Of a DNA stretch of 64,000 bases, positions 34,188-43,172 are shown one piece after another. The DNA is taken from contig NZ_VWOJ01000004.1 of the NCBI RefSeq assembly GCF_008630495.1, positions 124,001 through 188,000 of the forward strand, in the 5' to 3' direction. The translations under genes were made by a program, and so were the position numbers. Below the pieces are notes generated by a model that saw only the letters and a list, made by a program, of their open reading frames with translations, had not been told where the DNA came from and searched no databases. Source of the DNA: Alkalicaulis satelles. Lineage in GTDB: Bacteria > Pseudomonadota > Alphaproteobacteria > Caulobacterales > Maricaulaceae. The first letter of the stretch is position 1; every line of letters starts with the position of its first letter.

Positions 34188-35873
34188 ATGAAACACTGGA
34201 TGGGATGGGCGGGCGCCGCCGCCCTCATGCTGGCCGCCTGCGAGGCGCCGCAGGGCGCAGCGCCGGCGCCGCAACAGGCCGGGGAGTTTCCCGGTCATCA
34301 GGAGACCAGCCCGGGCTTTGCCGAAGCCGATTTCCGCTACCGCATCGAGGCGCTGGCCGATGACCGGTTTGCCGGGCGCATGCCGGGCGATCCGCGCGGC
34401 GAGGCCTCGGCGGACTGGATCGCAGCGGAGATGGAGCGTATCGGGCTGGAGCCCGCCGGGGAGAACGGGACGTTCTTCCAGAGCGTGCCGCTGATCGAAT
34501 CCACCAAGGACGAAAGCCGCTCCAGCTTTGACATCGTCATCAATGGCGAGCCCATGGGCCTGCATGGCCGGCGCGACGTGACCTACTGGTCCCAGGACCC
34601 GGTAGAGCATGTGGCGGTCGAGGACAGCGACATGGTGTTCGTGGGCTATGGCGTGGTGGCGCCGGAATATGGCTGGGATGATTACGCAGGCCTCGACGTC
34701 ACTGGCAAGACGGTGGTCATGCTGGTCAATGATCCCGGCTATGCCCGCCCCGAGGCGGGCCGTTTCAATGGCCGGGCCATGACCTATTACGGGCGCTGGA
34801 CCTACAAGTTCGAGGAAGCCGCGCGCCAGGGCGCAGCGGGCGCTATCATCGTCCACCAGACCGCGCCGGCCAGCTATGGCTGGTCCATCGTGGAAAACTC
34901 CTGGAACGGGCCGCAGCTCATTCTTGATGGCGGGGATGAAAGCTTCGTTCCGGTGCAGAGCTGGATCCAGGAATCCGTGGCCGAGCGTCTGTTCGAGGCG
35001 GTGGGGCTGGACTTCCACGCTCTTGCCGAAGCCGCCGCCGAGCCGGGTTTTGCGCCCGTGCCGCTCAATGGCGCCAGCATGTCCTCGCAAATGCACAATG
35101 ATCTGCGCCGCATCAACTCGCGCAATGTGGCCGGGCGCGTGACCGGCGCGGAACGTCCTGATGAGCACCTGATCTATCTGGCGCACTGGGATCATCTGGG
35201 CGAGCGCACCGCCGACACCGGCGAGGTGGAGATTTTCAATGGCGCCATCGATAACGCCACGGGCGTGGCGATGATCCTGGAGCTGGCCGAAGCCTTCGCC
35301 AGCGCTGACAACCGGCCTGCGCGCTCGGTGATGTTCGTGGCGGTCACCGCCGAAGAACAGGGCCTTCTGGGCTCGGAATACTATGCCCGCAATCCGCTGG
35401 TTCCCCTGAACCAGACCGTGGGCGGGTTCAATTTCGACGCCCTTCTGCCCACCGGACCGGTGCGCGATGTGCGCGTGGTGGGTCTAGGCAATTCGCAGAT
35501 GGACGACATCCTGCGCGAGGAAGCCCAGGCGCGCGGGCGCGTGCTGACCCCGGAGCCCAATCCTGAGGCGGGCTCGTTCTACCGCTCGGATCATATCTCG
35601 CTGGCCCGGCGGGGCGTGCCGATGATCTACGCCTCGGGCGGGATCGACCATGTGGAGTTCGGCCGCGACCATGGCGCGGCGATCGCGGCGGACTATCGCG
35701 CGCGCTATCACCAGCCCAGCGACGAGTTCAATCCGGACTGGGATTTCTCGGGCTATGTCGTGGATGCTGAACTGTTCTACGCCGCAGCACGCCGGATCAC
35801 CGACAGCGATGACTGGCCCAACTGGCATGAGGGCAATGAGTTCCGCGCGCTGCGCGACGCGATGATGGAATAA
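34188..35873 (+). CDS. M28-family zinc peptidase with PA domain, lipoprotein (561 aa)
   Basis: A perfect GGGAGGAG site precedes the ATG at 34188. The signal peptide ends in a lipobox (MLAAC, Cys18). A protease-associated insertion (about 145-290) lies before the catalytic M28 domain. Zinc ligands and catalytic residues are visible: LAHWDHLG (His333, Asp335), GAIDNATG (Asp355), TAEEQGLLGSEYYA (Glu389 base, Glu390 ligand), and RSDHISLARRGVPMIY (Asp ligand) near the C-terminus. It probably acts as an aminopeptidase in the periplasm, attached to a membrane. The gene stands alone and ends in a bidirectional terminator. Confidence 0.93.
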   Translation: MKHWMGWAGAAALMLAACEAPQGAAPAPQQAGEFPGHQETSPGFAEADFRYRIEALADDRFAGRMPGDPRGEASADWIAAEMERIGLEPAGENGTFFQSVPLIESTKDESRSSFDIVINGEPMGLHGRRDVTYWSQDPVEHVAVEDSDMVFVGYGVVAPEYGWDDYAGLDVTGKTVVMLVNDPGYARPEAGRFNGRAMTYYGRWTYKFEEAARQGAAGAIIVHQTAPASYGWSIVENSWNGPQLILDGGDESFVPVQSWIQESVAERLFEAVGLDFHALAEAAAEPGFAPVPLNGASMSSQMHNDLRRINSRNVAGRVTGAERPDEHLIYLAHWDHLGERTADTGEVEIFNGAIDNATGVAMILELAEAFASADNRPARSVMFVAVTAEEQGLLGSEYYARNPLVPLNQTVGGFNFDALLPTGPVRDVRVVGLGNSQMDDILREEAQARGRVLTPEPNPEAGSFYRSDHISLARRGVPMIYASGGIDHVEFGRDHGAAIAADYRARYHQPSDEFNPDWDFSGYVVDAELFYAAARRITDSDDWPNWHEGNEFRALRDAMME

Positions 35874-35897
35874 GGCTTTAGGCCCATTCCGGACACG

Positions 35898-35934
35898 AAA
35901 AGGCCGGGCGGAGGCGATCCGCCCGGCCTTTTTT
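35898..35934. terminator. Bidirectional Rho-independent terminator
   Basis: Stem AAAGGCCGGGCGGA with its complement around GGCGA, flanked by an A-run on the left and TTTTTT on the right. It serves both the M28 peptidase gene (plus) and the membrane protein gene (minus). Confidence 0.9.
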
Positions 35935-35954
35935 GTTTGCGTCCGGCGCCCCCT

Positions 35955-36644
35955 TCAGAACGGTTTCACCGAAGCGAAGAAGCAGGTCAGGGCGATCAGG
36001 ATCCAGTAGACATAGGCCACGCCCCGCCCGATCGCGATGGAGCGGTTGAGCCTGGCCTCCACGGCGGCGTCCGGCCCGGCGGCCAGGATGCGGAACTTGT
36101 CCTGCCACTCATGCATAACCCAGCGCAGGATCACCCCGATGATCAGCGCCAGGCCATAGGTGAGCACCTTGGCGGCGTACCAGCCCTCGCCCTCGCCCGC
36201 CGAGAACGGCCCCATCCCCATGAAGGAGGTGATGGCGGTGATGATCAGGGTGGGGATCAGCAGATAGCGCGTGCAGTCCTCAATGAAGTTGAGGGTTTTC
36301 CAGACCGGCTTGCCGCGGGTCATGAAGGCCGCGTAGGTGACGCCCATCCAGGCCGCCCACACGATCCACATGGCCACAAGCCAACCCCCGCCCAGCGGGT
36401 GCACATTCCACAGATAGCCCATGTGCAGGCCCAGCGGCAGAAGCGTGATGATGCCTGTGCGCGCCAGGATGTCGATGCGGTAGGCGGTGTCCATGTGGCG
36501 CATGCGCTCTTCGAAGGACAGGCGCGGATTGACCACCTTGTAGGAGGTCTGGAACACCCCCCATTCCCCGCCCAGCCAGTAGACCATGGCCAGAATGTGC
36601 AGCCAGCGCAGAATCGCCAGCTCGTGCTGGATCCAGAATTCCAT
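35955..36644 (-). CDS. Six-helix integral membrane protein, CopD/PuuD-like, function unknown
   Basis: 229 aa with about six hydrophobic helices. The N-terminus WIQHELAILRWLHILAMVYWLGGEW resembles the first helix of CopD-like and PuuD-like membrane domains, with histidines that could bind metal or heme (HELAILRWLH, GLHMGY, WVMHEW). No catalytic domain is attached. Three consecutive ATGs (36650, 36647, 36644) follow GGGGAGG; the third has the best spacing. An open frame from 36722 starts inside the palindrome described next and is rejected. Control by that palindrome, 57 nt upstream, is likely. The reading frame is certain; the function is not. Confidence 0.75.
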   Translation of the reverse strand: MEFWIQHELAILRWLHILAMVYWLGGEWGVFQTSYKVVNPRLSFEERMRHMDTAYRIDILARTGIITLLPLGLHMGYLWNVHPLGGGWLVAMWIVWAAWMGVTYAAFMTRGKPVWKTLNFIEDCTRYLLIPTLIITAITSFMGMGPFSAGEGEGWYAAKVLTYGLALIIGVILRWVMHEWQDKFRILAAGPDAAVEARLNRSIAIGRGVAYVYWILIALTCFFASVKPF

Positions 36645-36701
36645 CATCATCGCCTCCCCGTCAGCAAGGCAGGAGCGCGCGTGGCGGCGCAATAACCCTG
36701 C

Positions 36702-36731
36702 CCGATTTAAATGATATATCATTTAAATCGG
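36702..36731. promoter_or_regulatory. Perfect 30-bp AT-rich palindrome, probable operator
   Basis: The 15-nt half CCGATTTAAATGATA is followed by its exact reverse complement, with no spacer and no mismatch. The rest of the intergenic DNA is GC-rich. It lies 57 nt before the membrane-protein start, so it overlaps or abuts that gene's promoter. The upstream gene (nitroreductase) ends at 36777. Confidence 0.8.
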
Positions 36732-36776
36732 CTGGCCGTGCAAGCCTTTCACGGATGGACGTGTGTCAGACCGCTC

Positions 36777-37403
36777 TCAGCGGCTCCAGGCGGTGACGCG
36801 CGCGGGCGTGCGGGGGCGCTCGGACGGGGCCTCGCTGGCGGTTCCTATATAGATGAAGCCCGCCACCCGCTCGCCGCCGGCCAGGCCCAGCGCGGCGCCG
36901 GTCAGACGGTCATAGGCGTACCATTCGGTCAGCCATTGTGCGGCAAAGCCCATGGCGCTGGCCGCAATCAGGAGGTTCTGGCACACCGCGCCGGCCGACA
37001 GGATCTGCTCCCATTCGGGGATTTTGTGGTTTGCGGTCACCTCCGAGATCACCGCGATCACCAGCGGCGCGCGGGTGAAGCGGTTGCGCTCAAGATCGAA
37101 GCGCTCGGGCGGCGCGTCCGGCTCCAGATCGCGCAGGCGCGCTTCCAGGATCTCGCCGAAACGCGCGCGCGCCTCGCCCTCGAAGGTGATGAAGCGCCAG
37201 GGAAACAGCTTGCCATGATCAGGAACCCGCGCCGCCAGTCTGATGAGGGCGTCGCGCTGTCCGGTGTCGGGACCCGGCCCGGTCATCACCCGCGCCAGGG
37301 TGGAGCGCCGCTGCGCCAGGAGCGTCAGCGTCTCAGCGCTGGTATGGCAGGCGGGCAGGGCGGCGCCGGGCTCAGGCGCAGGCGGGGGCAGGATGCGGGT
37401 CAT
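36777..37403 (-). CDS. Nitroreductase-family protein, YdjA-like (208 aa)
   Basis: FMN-dependent nitroreductase fold: RRSTLARVMTGPGPD, RLAARVPDHGKLFPWRFITFEG, then AGAVCQNLLIAASAMGFAAQWLT and FIYIGTASEAP. These blocks match the short YdjA/NfnB-like group. The ATG at 37403 is chosen because the upstream extension lacks family similarity. It would reduce quinones or nitro compounds with NAD(P)H; the natural substrate is unknown. It lies divergent to the TetR gene of the RND efflux operon and upstream of the membrane protein gene in the same direction. Confidence 0.9.
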   Translation of the reverse strand: MTRILPPPAPEPGAALPACHTSAETLTLLAQRRSTLARVMTGPGPDTGQRDALIRLAARVPDHGKLFPWRFITFEGEARARFGEILEARLRDLEPDAPPERFDLERNRFTRAPLVIAVISEVTANHKIPEWEQILSAGAVCQNLLIAASAMGFAAQWLTEWYAYDRLTGAALGLAGGERVAGFIYIGTASEAPSERPRTPARVTAWSR

Positions 37404-37535
37404 GGACGGCGTTCCGGGACTTGAAGGGCGGGGAGGGGCCAGTGTGCGGCCCGGGGGCAAACTTGCGCAATGGTGCGGTTCATGGTCATGCTCAGATGTT
37501 GGCCTATATGAAATGTGCGTATTCAAGGACAGCTC

Positions 37536-38213
37536 ATGGCGTCTCAGACCGTAGTCCAGGATGATCTCAGCCCGGCCGAACGGCGCCGGCGGCGCGTGCG
37601 CGACTCCATTATTGGCGCCGCCGAGGAGATCTTCGCTGAAGAAGGCGAGGCGGGCCTGTCCATGCGGCGCATCGCCGAGCGCATCGATTATTCACCGGCT
37701 GCGCTCTACAAGTATTTCGACTCCAAGGAAGCCTTGTTCAAGGAAATCCGCGAAGGGTTTTTCGAGCGCTTGCTCAAGCGCATGCAGGAGGTCTGCGATT
37801 CCATTGAGTCCGGTCCCATGCTGTGCACGGCGTGCCTGCGCGCCTATGTGGAGACAGGGCTGGAGCAGCCAGGCCATTACCGCCTGGCGTTCGCCGGTTT
37901 CAGCGGCGAGATGGATGTGGCCCAGGACACTTACGCCTTCGCCGCATCCGAGCACCTCAGGCAGATGATCAGCGAGAGCGTGCAGGCGGGCTGGTTCCGG
38001 GATGTGGATCTGGATGTGGCGTCCACCAGCGTGTGGTCGTCGGCCCACGGGCTGACCATATTGGCGGTGTCCATCCCCGATTTTCCCCGCGAAAAGCCGG
38101 GCCGGCGGGAGCTGGAGCTGGACGAGCTCATCGATTTCCATAGCGAAATGATGATGCGGGGCCTCGGCGCGGCGCGCCTGATCGGCAAACTCGACGCAGG
38201 CGAGCGCTTCTAG
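37536..38213 (+). CDS. TetR-family regulator of an RND efflux operon
   Basis: 225 aa. The helix-turn-helix lies at about residues 22-65 (SIIGAAEEIFAEEGEAGLS then MRRIAERIDYSPAALYKYF, with FDSKEALF after it), as in AcrR-type repressors. A WHG-like C-terminal domain is likely. The ATG at 37536 has AAGGA 7 nt upstream. It lies 92 nt before the membrane-fusion gene in the same direction, and a 27-bp inverted repeat sits in that gap, so it probably represses the pump genes and reads a pump substrate. Confidence 0.9.
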   Translation: MASQTVVQDDLSPAERRRRRVRDSIIGAAEEIFAEEGEAGLSMRRIAERIDYSPAALYKYFDSKEALFKEIREGFFERLLKRMQEVCDSIESGPMLCTACLRAYVETGLEQPGHYRLAFAGFSGEMDVAQDTYAFAASEHLRQMISESVQAGWFRDVDLDVASTSVWSSAHGLTILAVSIPDFPREKPGRRELELDELIDFHSEMMMRGLGAARLIGKLDAGERF

Positions 38214-38238
38214 GCAAACTCCCTTGTGAATTTAATTT

Positions 38239-38265
38239 AACGCCGTTCACTATTCAAACAGCGTT
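38239..38265. promoter_or_regulatory. Inverted repeat before the RND operon, probable TetR operator
   Basis: Arms AACGCCGTT and AACAGCGTT are complementary in 8 of 9 positions across a 9-nt AT-rich centre (CACTATTCA). The site ends 40 nt before the membrane-fusion ATG and overlaps the region where the promoter should be; TATATA at 38274-38279 could be the -10. Confidence 0.6.
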
Positions 38266-38305
38266 CGCTGAGCTATATACGGTCCTGACACGCAGGAGCG
38301 AAAAT

Positions 38306-39448
38306 ATGGCGGGCGGGCTAACCTCTTCAATTCGCAGCAAGGCGGGCCGGTTAGGGCTGGGCGTCCTGGCTGCAGCGGTGCTCGTGGGCGTGGCGGTGAT
38401 CGCGGTCAGCACGCTGCGCAGCGCGGGCGCCGGTCCCGGTCAGGCGGCGGTGGCCGAGCCTTTGCCGGTGGAGACCTTTACCGCGCGCTATGTCAGTGAA
38501 GCGGCGATGGAGGCGCGCTATCCCGGCCTGGTCTCGCCCTGGCGCATGAGCGCCCTGGGCTTTGAGACCGGCGGGCGGATCGTGGCGATTGACGCGCGTA
38601 TCGGCGATCGCGTCAGCGAAGGCGATGTTCTGGCCCGGCTCGACACCCGCACTCTTGAGGCCCAGGTCTCGGCTGCGCGCGCCGAAGCGTCAGCCGCCGA
38701 GGCCCAGGCGGGTCTGGCGCGGGTCACGCTGGAACGCCAACAGGCGCTGGTGGATCGCGGCCATGTCTCGGGCCAGCGCCTCGATGAATCCGCCGCCAGC
38801 CAGCGCGCCGCGCTCGCCCGCGCCGCCGCCGCGCGCGCCAGCGCCGAGGCGCTGGCTGTCCGGCTCGAGCTTTCAACCCTTACCGCCCCGTTTGACGGCG
38901 TGGTCACCGCCCGTCATCTCGATGAAGGCGCCATCGCCCCCCCTGGCGCGCCGGTCCTGACGCTGGTGGAAGACTCCCGCCTTGAAATGCGCGTCTCAAT
39001 CCCTGCGTCCGAGGCCGGACGGCTGGAGCCCGGGCGCGCCTATCCGGTGGAGTTCGGATCGCAGCGCGCCGAGGCGCGCCTGCGCACCGTCACTGGTGTG
39101 ATCGAGATGGAGCAGCGCGCCGTGACGGCGGTGTTCGACATCGACGGAGGCGAGGGCGCCTCCAGCGGCGCGGTGGGTCGGGTGCGGGTGCGCGCCACAT
39201 TGCAGGAGCGCGGCTTCTGGGCGCCGGTGACAGCGCTCACCGAGGGCCGGCGCGGGCTGTGGTCCATGTATGTGCTGATCGCCGACAATGGCGCCTACCG
39301 CATCGAGCCGCGCCCGGTGGAGGTGATCCATACCGAGGGCGACACGGTGTTCGTGCGCGGTGCGGTCAATGATGGCGACACGGTGATGGCCGCAGGCGTC
39401 AACCGTGTGGCGCCCGGCCAGCGCGTGCGCGCCGAAGGCGGGGCGTGA
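38306..39448 (+). CDS. RND efflux periplasmic adaptor (membrane fusion protein), 380 aa
   Basis: HlyD/AcrA-type adaptor. The N-terminal membrane segment (about residues 16-38) is followed by the lipoyl half-motif SALGFETGGRIVAIDARIGDRVSEGDVLARLD. An alanine-rich coiled-coil hairpin spans about 115-190, the second lipoyl half is LTAPFDGVVTARHLDEGAIAPPG, and beta-barrel and membrane-proximal domains follow. It has no lipobox. It bridges the inner-membrane pump with an outer-membrane channel; no TolC-type gene is adjacent. The stop overlaps the pump ATG (TGATG). Confidence 0.92.
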   Translation: MAGGLTSSIRSKAGRLGLGVLAAAVLVGVAVIAVSTLRSAGAGPGQAAVAEPLPVETFTARYVSEAAMEARYPGLVSPWRMSALGFETGGRIVAIDARIGDRVSEGDVLARLDTRTLEAQVSAARAEASAAEAQAGLARVTLERQQALVDRGHVSGQRLDESAASQRAALARAAAARASAEALAVRLELSTLTAPFDGVVTARHLDEGAIAPPGAPVLTLVEDSRLEMRVSIPASEAGRLEPGRAYPVEFGSQRAEARLRTVTGVIEMEQRAVTAVFDIDGGEGASSGAVGRVRVRATLQERGFWAPVTALTEGRRGLWSMYVLIADNGAYRIEPRPVEVIHTEGDTVFVRGAVNDGDTVMAAGVNRVAPGQRVRAEGGA

Positions 39449-42400
39449 TGACCACGCTGTTCTTCCGCTATCCCCGCCTCATTGTGCTGGCGCTGTTCCT
39501 GGTGGTGGCGGCAGGGCTGGCGGCGCTCAGCGTGCTGGGCCGCCAGGAGGATCCGTCCCTGACCGAGCGCTTCGGCGCGGTGACGGTGATCCTGCCAGGC
39601 GCGGACGCCGCGCGTATGGAGGCGCTGGTCACCCGCCCGCTGGAAGCTGCGCTTCTGGAGCTGATGGAGCTGGACGAGGTGCGCTCCACCACCCGCGCCA
39701 ATGTCTCCCAGCTCAATATCAATATTCGCCCCGATCTGAGCCCCATCCGGGTGGAGCAGGCCTGGTCGCTGGTGCGCGACCGGGTCGCAGAAGTGCGCCC
39801 CAGCCTGCCTGACGGCGTGCAGATGGTCGAGGTGAACCGCCAGTATATGGGCGCGGCGACCCTGATCGTGGCGCTGCGCTGGCCGGAGGGATCGGAAGGC
39901 TCGCTGGGCGCGCTCAGCCGGCTGGCGCGCGATCTGGAAGACAATCTGCGCAATCTGCCCGGCACCAAGGAGACGGCGGTGTTTGGCGAGCCCGAGGAAG
40001 AGGTGCGCGTCGTCCTCGATCCCGAAGCCGCCGCCGCTTTGGGGCTCACTGCCGCTGATGTGGCTGGCCTGCTGGCGCGCTCTGACGCCAAGGTCCCCTC
40101 GGGGCGCCTGGCCGGGCGCTCGCTGGACGTGACGGTGGAAGTGGCCGGGGCGTTCGACAGCCTGGACCGGCTGCGCGCCGCGCCGGTCAGCGCCGGACCC
40201 GGCGGTTTCCTGCAGCTGGCCGATATCGCGCGCATTGAACGGGGCTTGCGCGAACCGGAGGCCACGCTCGCCCTGCGCAACAATAATCGCACCATTCTGG
40301 TGGCCGCCTATCTCGAACCGAGCCTGCAGGTGGATGCCTGGGACCGGCGCGCCCAGAGCGCGGTGGGAGCATTCGCCGACGCCAATCCGGGGCTGGAGAC
40401 GGACATCATCTTCGCCCAGGCCGATTACGTGGTGGACCGGCTGTCGGGCCTGGCGCGCAATCTGGGCTTCTCGGCCCTGATCGTGTTCGCCGTGCTGTTC
40501 CTGCTGATGGGCTGGCGCAGCGCGCTGATCGTGGGCTCGGCCCTGCCGCTCACCGTGCTGCTGGTTATGGTTCTGATCAATGTCTACGGCTCGCCCCTGC
40601 ACCAGATGTCGGTGACGGGCCTGGTGGTGGCGCTAGGGCTCCTGATCGATAACGCCATCGTGGTGGTGGATGATTACCGCCTCCTGCGCGCGCGCGGCAT
40701 GGACCGGACGCAAGCAGTGGACAAGGCCGCGCGAACCCTGTTCGGGCCGCTTCTGGCCTCGACGCTGACCACCATTTTCGCCTTCGCGCCCATCGCCCTG
40801 ATGCCGGGCGTTGCAGGCGAGTTCATCTCCATGATCGGCGTGTCGGTGATCTTTGCGGTGGGATCGAGCTTCGTGCTCGCCTTCACCGTGATCCTGGGGC
40901 TGGCGGTCGTGTTTGATGATACGGGCGCCGGGCAGGGCTATCGCGGCTTCCTGCGCGACGGGCTGCGCTCGCGCCCGCTGGCCTGGGCCTACAGAAAGCT
41001 GCTGGACGCAGTAATCGCCCAGCCCGTGCTGGGCGTAGCGCTCAGCCTGATCCTGCCGGTGGCGGGCTTCGCCGCCGCCACCACACTGCCCAGCCAGTTC
41101 TTCCCGCCCACCGAGCGCGACATGTTCCAGGTGCGCCTCGTGCTGCCCGCCTCCGTCTCCATCGAACAGACCCGCTCGCGGGTTGAGCAGGCGACCGAGA
41201 TGCTTCTGGCCTATGACGGGGTTGAGGATGTGGTCTGGGTGGCCGGTGCGGGCGCGCCGCGTGTCTACTACAACATGATGAATGTGGTGCAGGGCCGGCC
41301 CAATTTCGCCTCCGGCTTTGTGCGCGCAGACTCAAAGGAAACCGCAGCGCGCGTGGTGCGCGACTTCCAGCGCGCGGCCATCACCGCCTTCCCTGATGCG
41401 CAGGTGCTGGCCATTCCGTTCGAGCAGGGTCCGCCTTCGCCCGCCCCGGTGGAGCTTCTGGTGGTGGGGCCGGACTTTGCGGTTCTCGACCGTATCGGAA
41501 CCGATATCCGCCGCATCCTGTCGGGCGTGCCGGGCGTCACTTTCACCCAGGCCGGGCTGGAGCTGGGCCTGCCCGTAGCGCGTCTGGAGACCGACGAGGC
41601 CGAGGTGGGGCTGGCGGGGCTGCGCCTGACGGATCTGGCCGGCCGGCTGCGCGCTGATATCGACGGCGTGCCGGGCGGGTCTGTGCTGGAGGGGGTGGAG
41701 GAACTGCCCGTACGGGTGATCGCTCCGGACGTGCGCCGTGACGCCATTGAAGGCTTGGGCGCCACGCCCCTGCCCGGACGCGGCGGGGCGCCGGTGGGGA
41801 TATCAACGCTGGGCCGCTTCACCCTGGCGCCGGAGACCGCCGCCATAACCCGCCAGGACGGGGAGCGCACCAATCCGGTCTACGCCTTCCTGGAGCCTTA
41901 TGTGCTGCCCGCCCCGGTGCTGGCCGAGTTCCAGCGCCGCTTTGAGGCGGAAGGAATCACCCTGCCGCCGGGCTATCGCATCGAGATCGGGGGCGAGGCG
42001 GAGAACCAGGGCGAGGCCATGGCCGATCTGATGTCCACCGCCATCCCCCTGCTCATTCTGATCATCGCCTCGGTGGTGCTGGCGTTCAATTCCTTCCGCT
42101 ATGCCGGAGTGATCTTCGCGGCGGGATTCCTCTCGGTGGGCCTGGCCATGTTCGGGGTGTGGATGTTCGGCACGCCGCTGGGCTTTAACGCCATTGTCGG
42201 CTCACTGGGCCTTGTGGGCCTGTCCATCAACGGCTCCATCGTGGTGCTGTCAGCCCTGCGCGCCAATCATCTCGCCCGCGCCGGCGATCCCGATGCGATA
42301 CGCGAGACCGTGGTGGACGCCACGCGCCATATCGTGGCCACCACGCTGACCACGATTGGCGGGTTCGCACCGCTGCTCATCGAGGGCGACGCCTTCTGGC

Positions 42401-42543
42401 TGCCCTTCGCCGCAGCGGTGGCGGGGGGCGTGGCCGGATCGGCTCTCCTGGCGCTGATCTTCGCGCCGGCGGCCTTCACGCTGCTGGTGCGGTTTGACCG
42501 CAAGGCCCGCGCGGGCGAGCCTGCCGCCCCTGTCACCGCCTGA
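39448..42543 (+). CDS. RND efflux permease (1031 aa)
   Basis: AcrB/MexB superfamily permease with twelve helices and two large periplasmic loops. Typical blocks: TLFFRYPRLIVLALFLVVAA, VTRPLEAALLELMELDEVRS, the transmembrane-4 proton-relay aspartates in VVALGLLIDNAIVVVDDY, and in the second half VGSLGLVGLSINGSIVVLSAL. The substrate-binding loops differ from AcrB, and the short adaptor suggests the group that handles small hydrophobic or organic compounds (inference). Start ATG at 39448, overlapping the adaptor stop. Confidence 0.93.
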   Translation: MTTLFFRYPRLIVLALFLVVAAGLAALSVLGRQEDPSLTERFGAVTVILPGADAARMEALVTRPLEAALLELMELDEVRSTTRANVSQLNINIRPDLSPIRVEQAWSLVRDRVAEVRPSLPDGVQMVEVNRQYMGAATLIVALRWPEGSEGSLGALSRLARDLEDNLRNLPGTKETAVFGEPEEEVRVVLDPEAAAALGLTAADVAGLLARSDAKVPSGRLAGRSLDVTVEVAGAFDSLDRLRAAPVSAGPGGFLQLADIARIERGLREPEATLALRNNNRTILVAAYLEPSLQVDAWDRRAQSAVGAFADANPGLETDIIFAQADYVVDRLSGLARNLGFSALIVFAVLFLLMGWRSALIVGSALPLTVLLVMVLINVYGSPLHQMSVTGLVVALGLLIDNAIVVVDDYRLLRARGMDRTQAVDKAARTLFGPLLASTLTTIFAFAPIALMPGVAGEFISMIGVSVIFAVGSSFVLAFTVILGLAVVFDDTGAGQGYRGFLRDGLRSRPLAWAYRKLLDAVIAQPVLGVALSLILPVAGFAAATTLPSQFFPPTERDMFQVRLVLPASVSIEQTRSRVEQATEMLLAYDGVEDVVWVAGAGAPRVYYNMMNVVQGRPNFASGFVRADSKETAARVVRDFQRAAITAFPDAQVLAIPFEQGPPSPAPVELLVVGPDFAVLDRIGTDIRRILSGVPGVTFTQAGLELGLPVARLETDEAEVGLAGLRLTDLAGRLRADIDGVPGGSVLEGVEELPVRVIAPDVRRDAIEGLGATPLPGRGGAPVGISTLGRFTLAPETAAITRQDGERTNPVYAFLEPYVLPAPVLAEFQRRFEAEGITLPPGYRIEIGGEAENQGEAMADLMSTAIPLLILIIASVVLAFNSFRYAGVIFAAGFLSVGLAMFGVWMFGTPLGFNAIVGSLGLVGLSINGSIVVLSALRANHLARAGDPDAIRETVVDATRHIVATTLTTIGGFAPLLIEGDAFWLPFAAAVAGGVAGSALLALIFAPAAFTLLVRFDRKARAGEPAAPVTA

Positions 42544-42557
42544 CGCGGGAGAGTGAT

Positions 42558-43172
42558 GTGAGCGAACGCCGCCGCGGCCCGTGGACTATCGTCTCCGAGC
42601 GCCTCGCCTACGAGAACCCGTGGGTGCGGCTGCGCCATTACGAGGTGCGCCAGCCCGACGGTCAGGCCAGCGTCTATGGCGTGTTCGAGCCGCACAATCT
42701 GGCCATCGGCATCGTGCCGGTGTTTGCCGACGGGACCATCATGCTGGTGGGCCAGCACCGGTTTGCGCTGGACGCGTGGAGCTGGGAGCTGCCCGAGGGT
42801 GGGGGGCCGCGCGATGTGGACCCGCTTCTCACCGCCCGGCGCGAGCTGAAGGAGGAGACCGGCCTTACCGCCCGGCGCTGGGCGCAGATCGCCGATTACG
42901 ACGTCTCCAATTCGGTCACCACCGAGCGCGCCATCGGCTTCATCGCCTGGGAGCTGGAACAGGGCGAGCCCGAGCGCGAGGGATCGGAAGCCGACATGCA
43001 GATGCGCCGCGTGGGGTTGCAGCAGGCCCTCGCCATGGCCATGTCTGGCGAGATACGCGACGGCTTCACCCTGACCTTGCTCGCCGCCGCAGACCATGCC
43101 GCCCGCCACGGCCGCCTGGAGCCGGAGCTGGCTGCAGCGGTCCTCAAACCCAGCGCCGGGGAGGGCGTGTGA
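42558..43172 (+). CDS. NUDIX hydrolase (204 aa)
   Basis: ADP-ribose pyrophosphatase-like NUDIX protein. The box is seen in GGGPRDVDPLLTARRELKEETGL: the REL-x-EE-x-GL metal-binding part is intact, while the position of the first Glu of the GX5E element is not conserved. The start is a GTG at 42558, 14 nt after the RND permease stop and preceded by GGGAGAG. It ends in TGATG overlap with cysE, so the two are cotranslated. It would hydrolyse a nucleoside diphosphate linked to another moiety. Confidence 0.9.
   Translation: MSERRRGPWTIVSERLAYENPWVRLRHYEVRQPDGQASVYGVFEPHNLAIGIVPVFADGTIMLVGQHRFALDAWSWELPEGGGPRDVDPLLTARRELKEETGLTARRWAQIADYDVSNSVTTERAIGFIAWELEQGEPEREGSEADMQMRRVGLQQALAMAMSGEIRDGFTLTLLAAADHAARHGRLEPELAAAVLKPSAGEGV

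Noticed and set aside
36651-36722. Start codon of the membrane protein at 36722
   Set aside because: The codon lies inside the 30-bp palindrome, which by symmetry gives ATG on both strands, and no ribosome site precedes it; GGGGAGG supports 36644-36650.
39295-40602. 435-codon minus-strand ORF
   Set aside because: Antisense to the RND adaptor and permease; His/Gln/Arg-rich shadow composition.
42581-43171. Extension of cysE into the NUDIX gene
   Set aside because: It is out of frame with the clear NUDIX protein, and CysE of normal length starts at the TGATG overlap.
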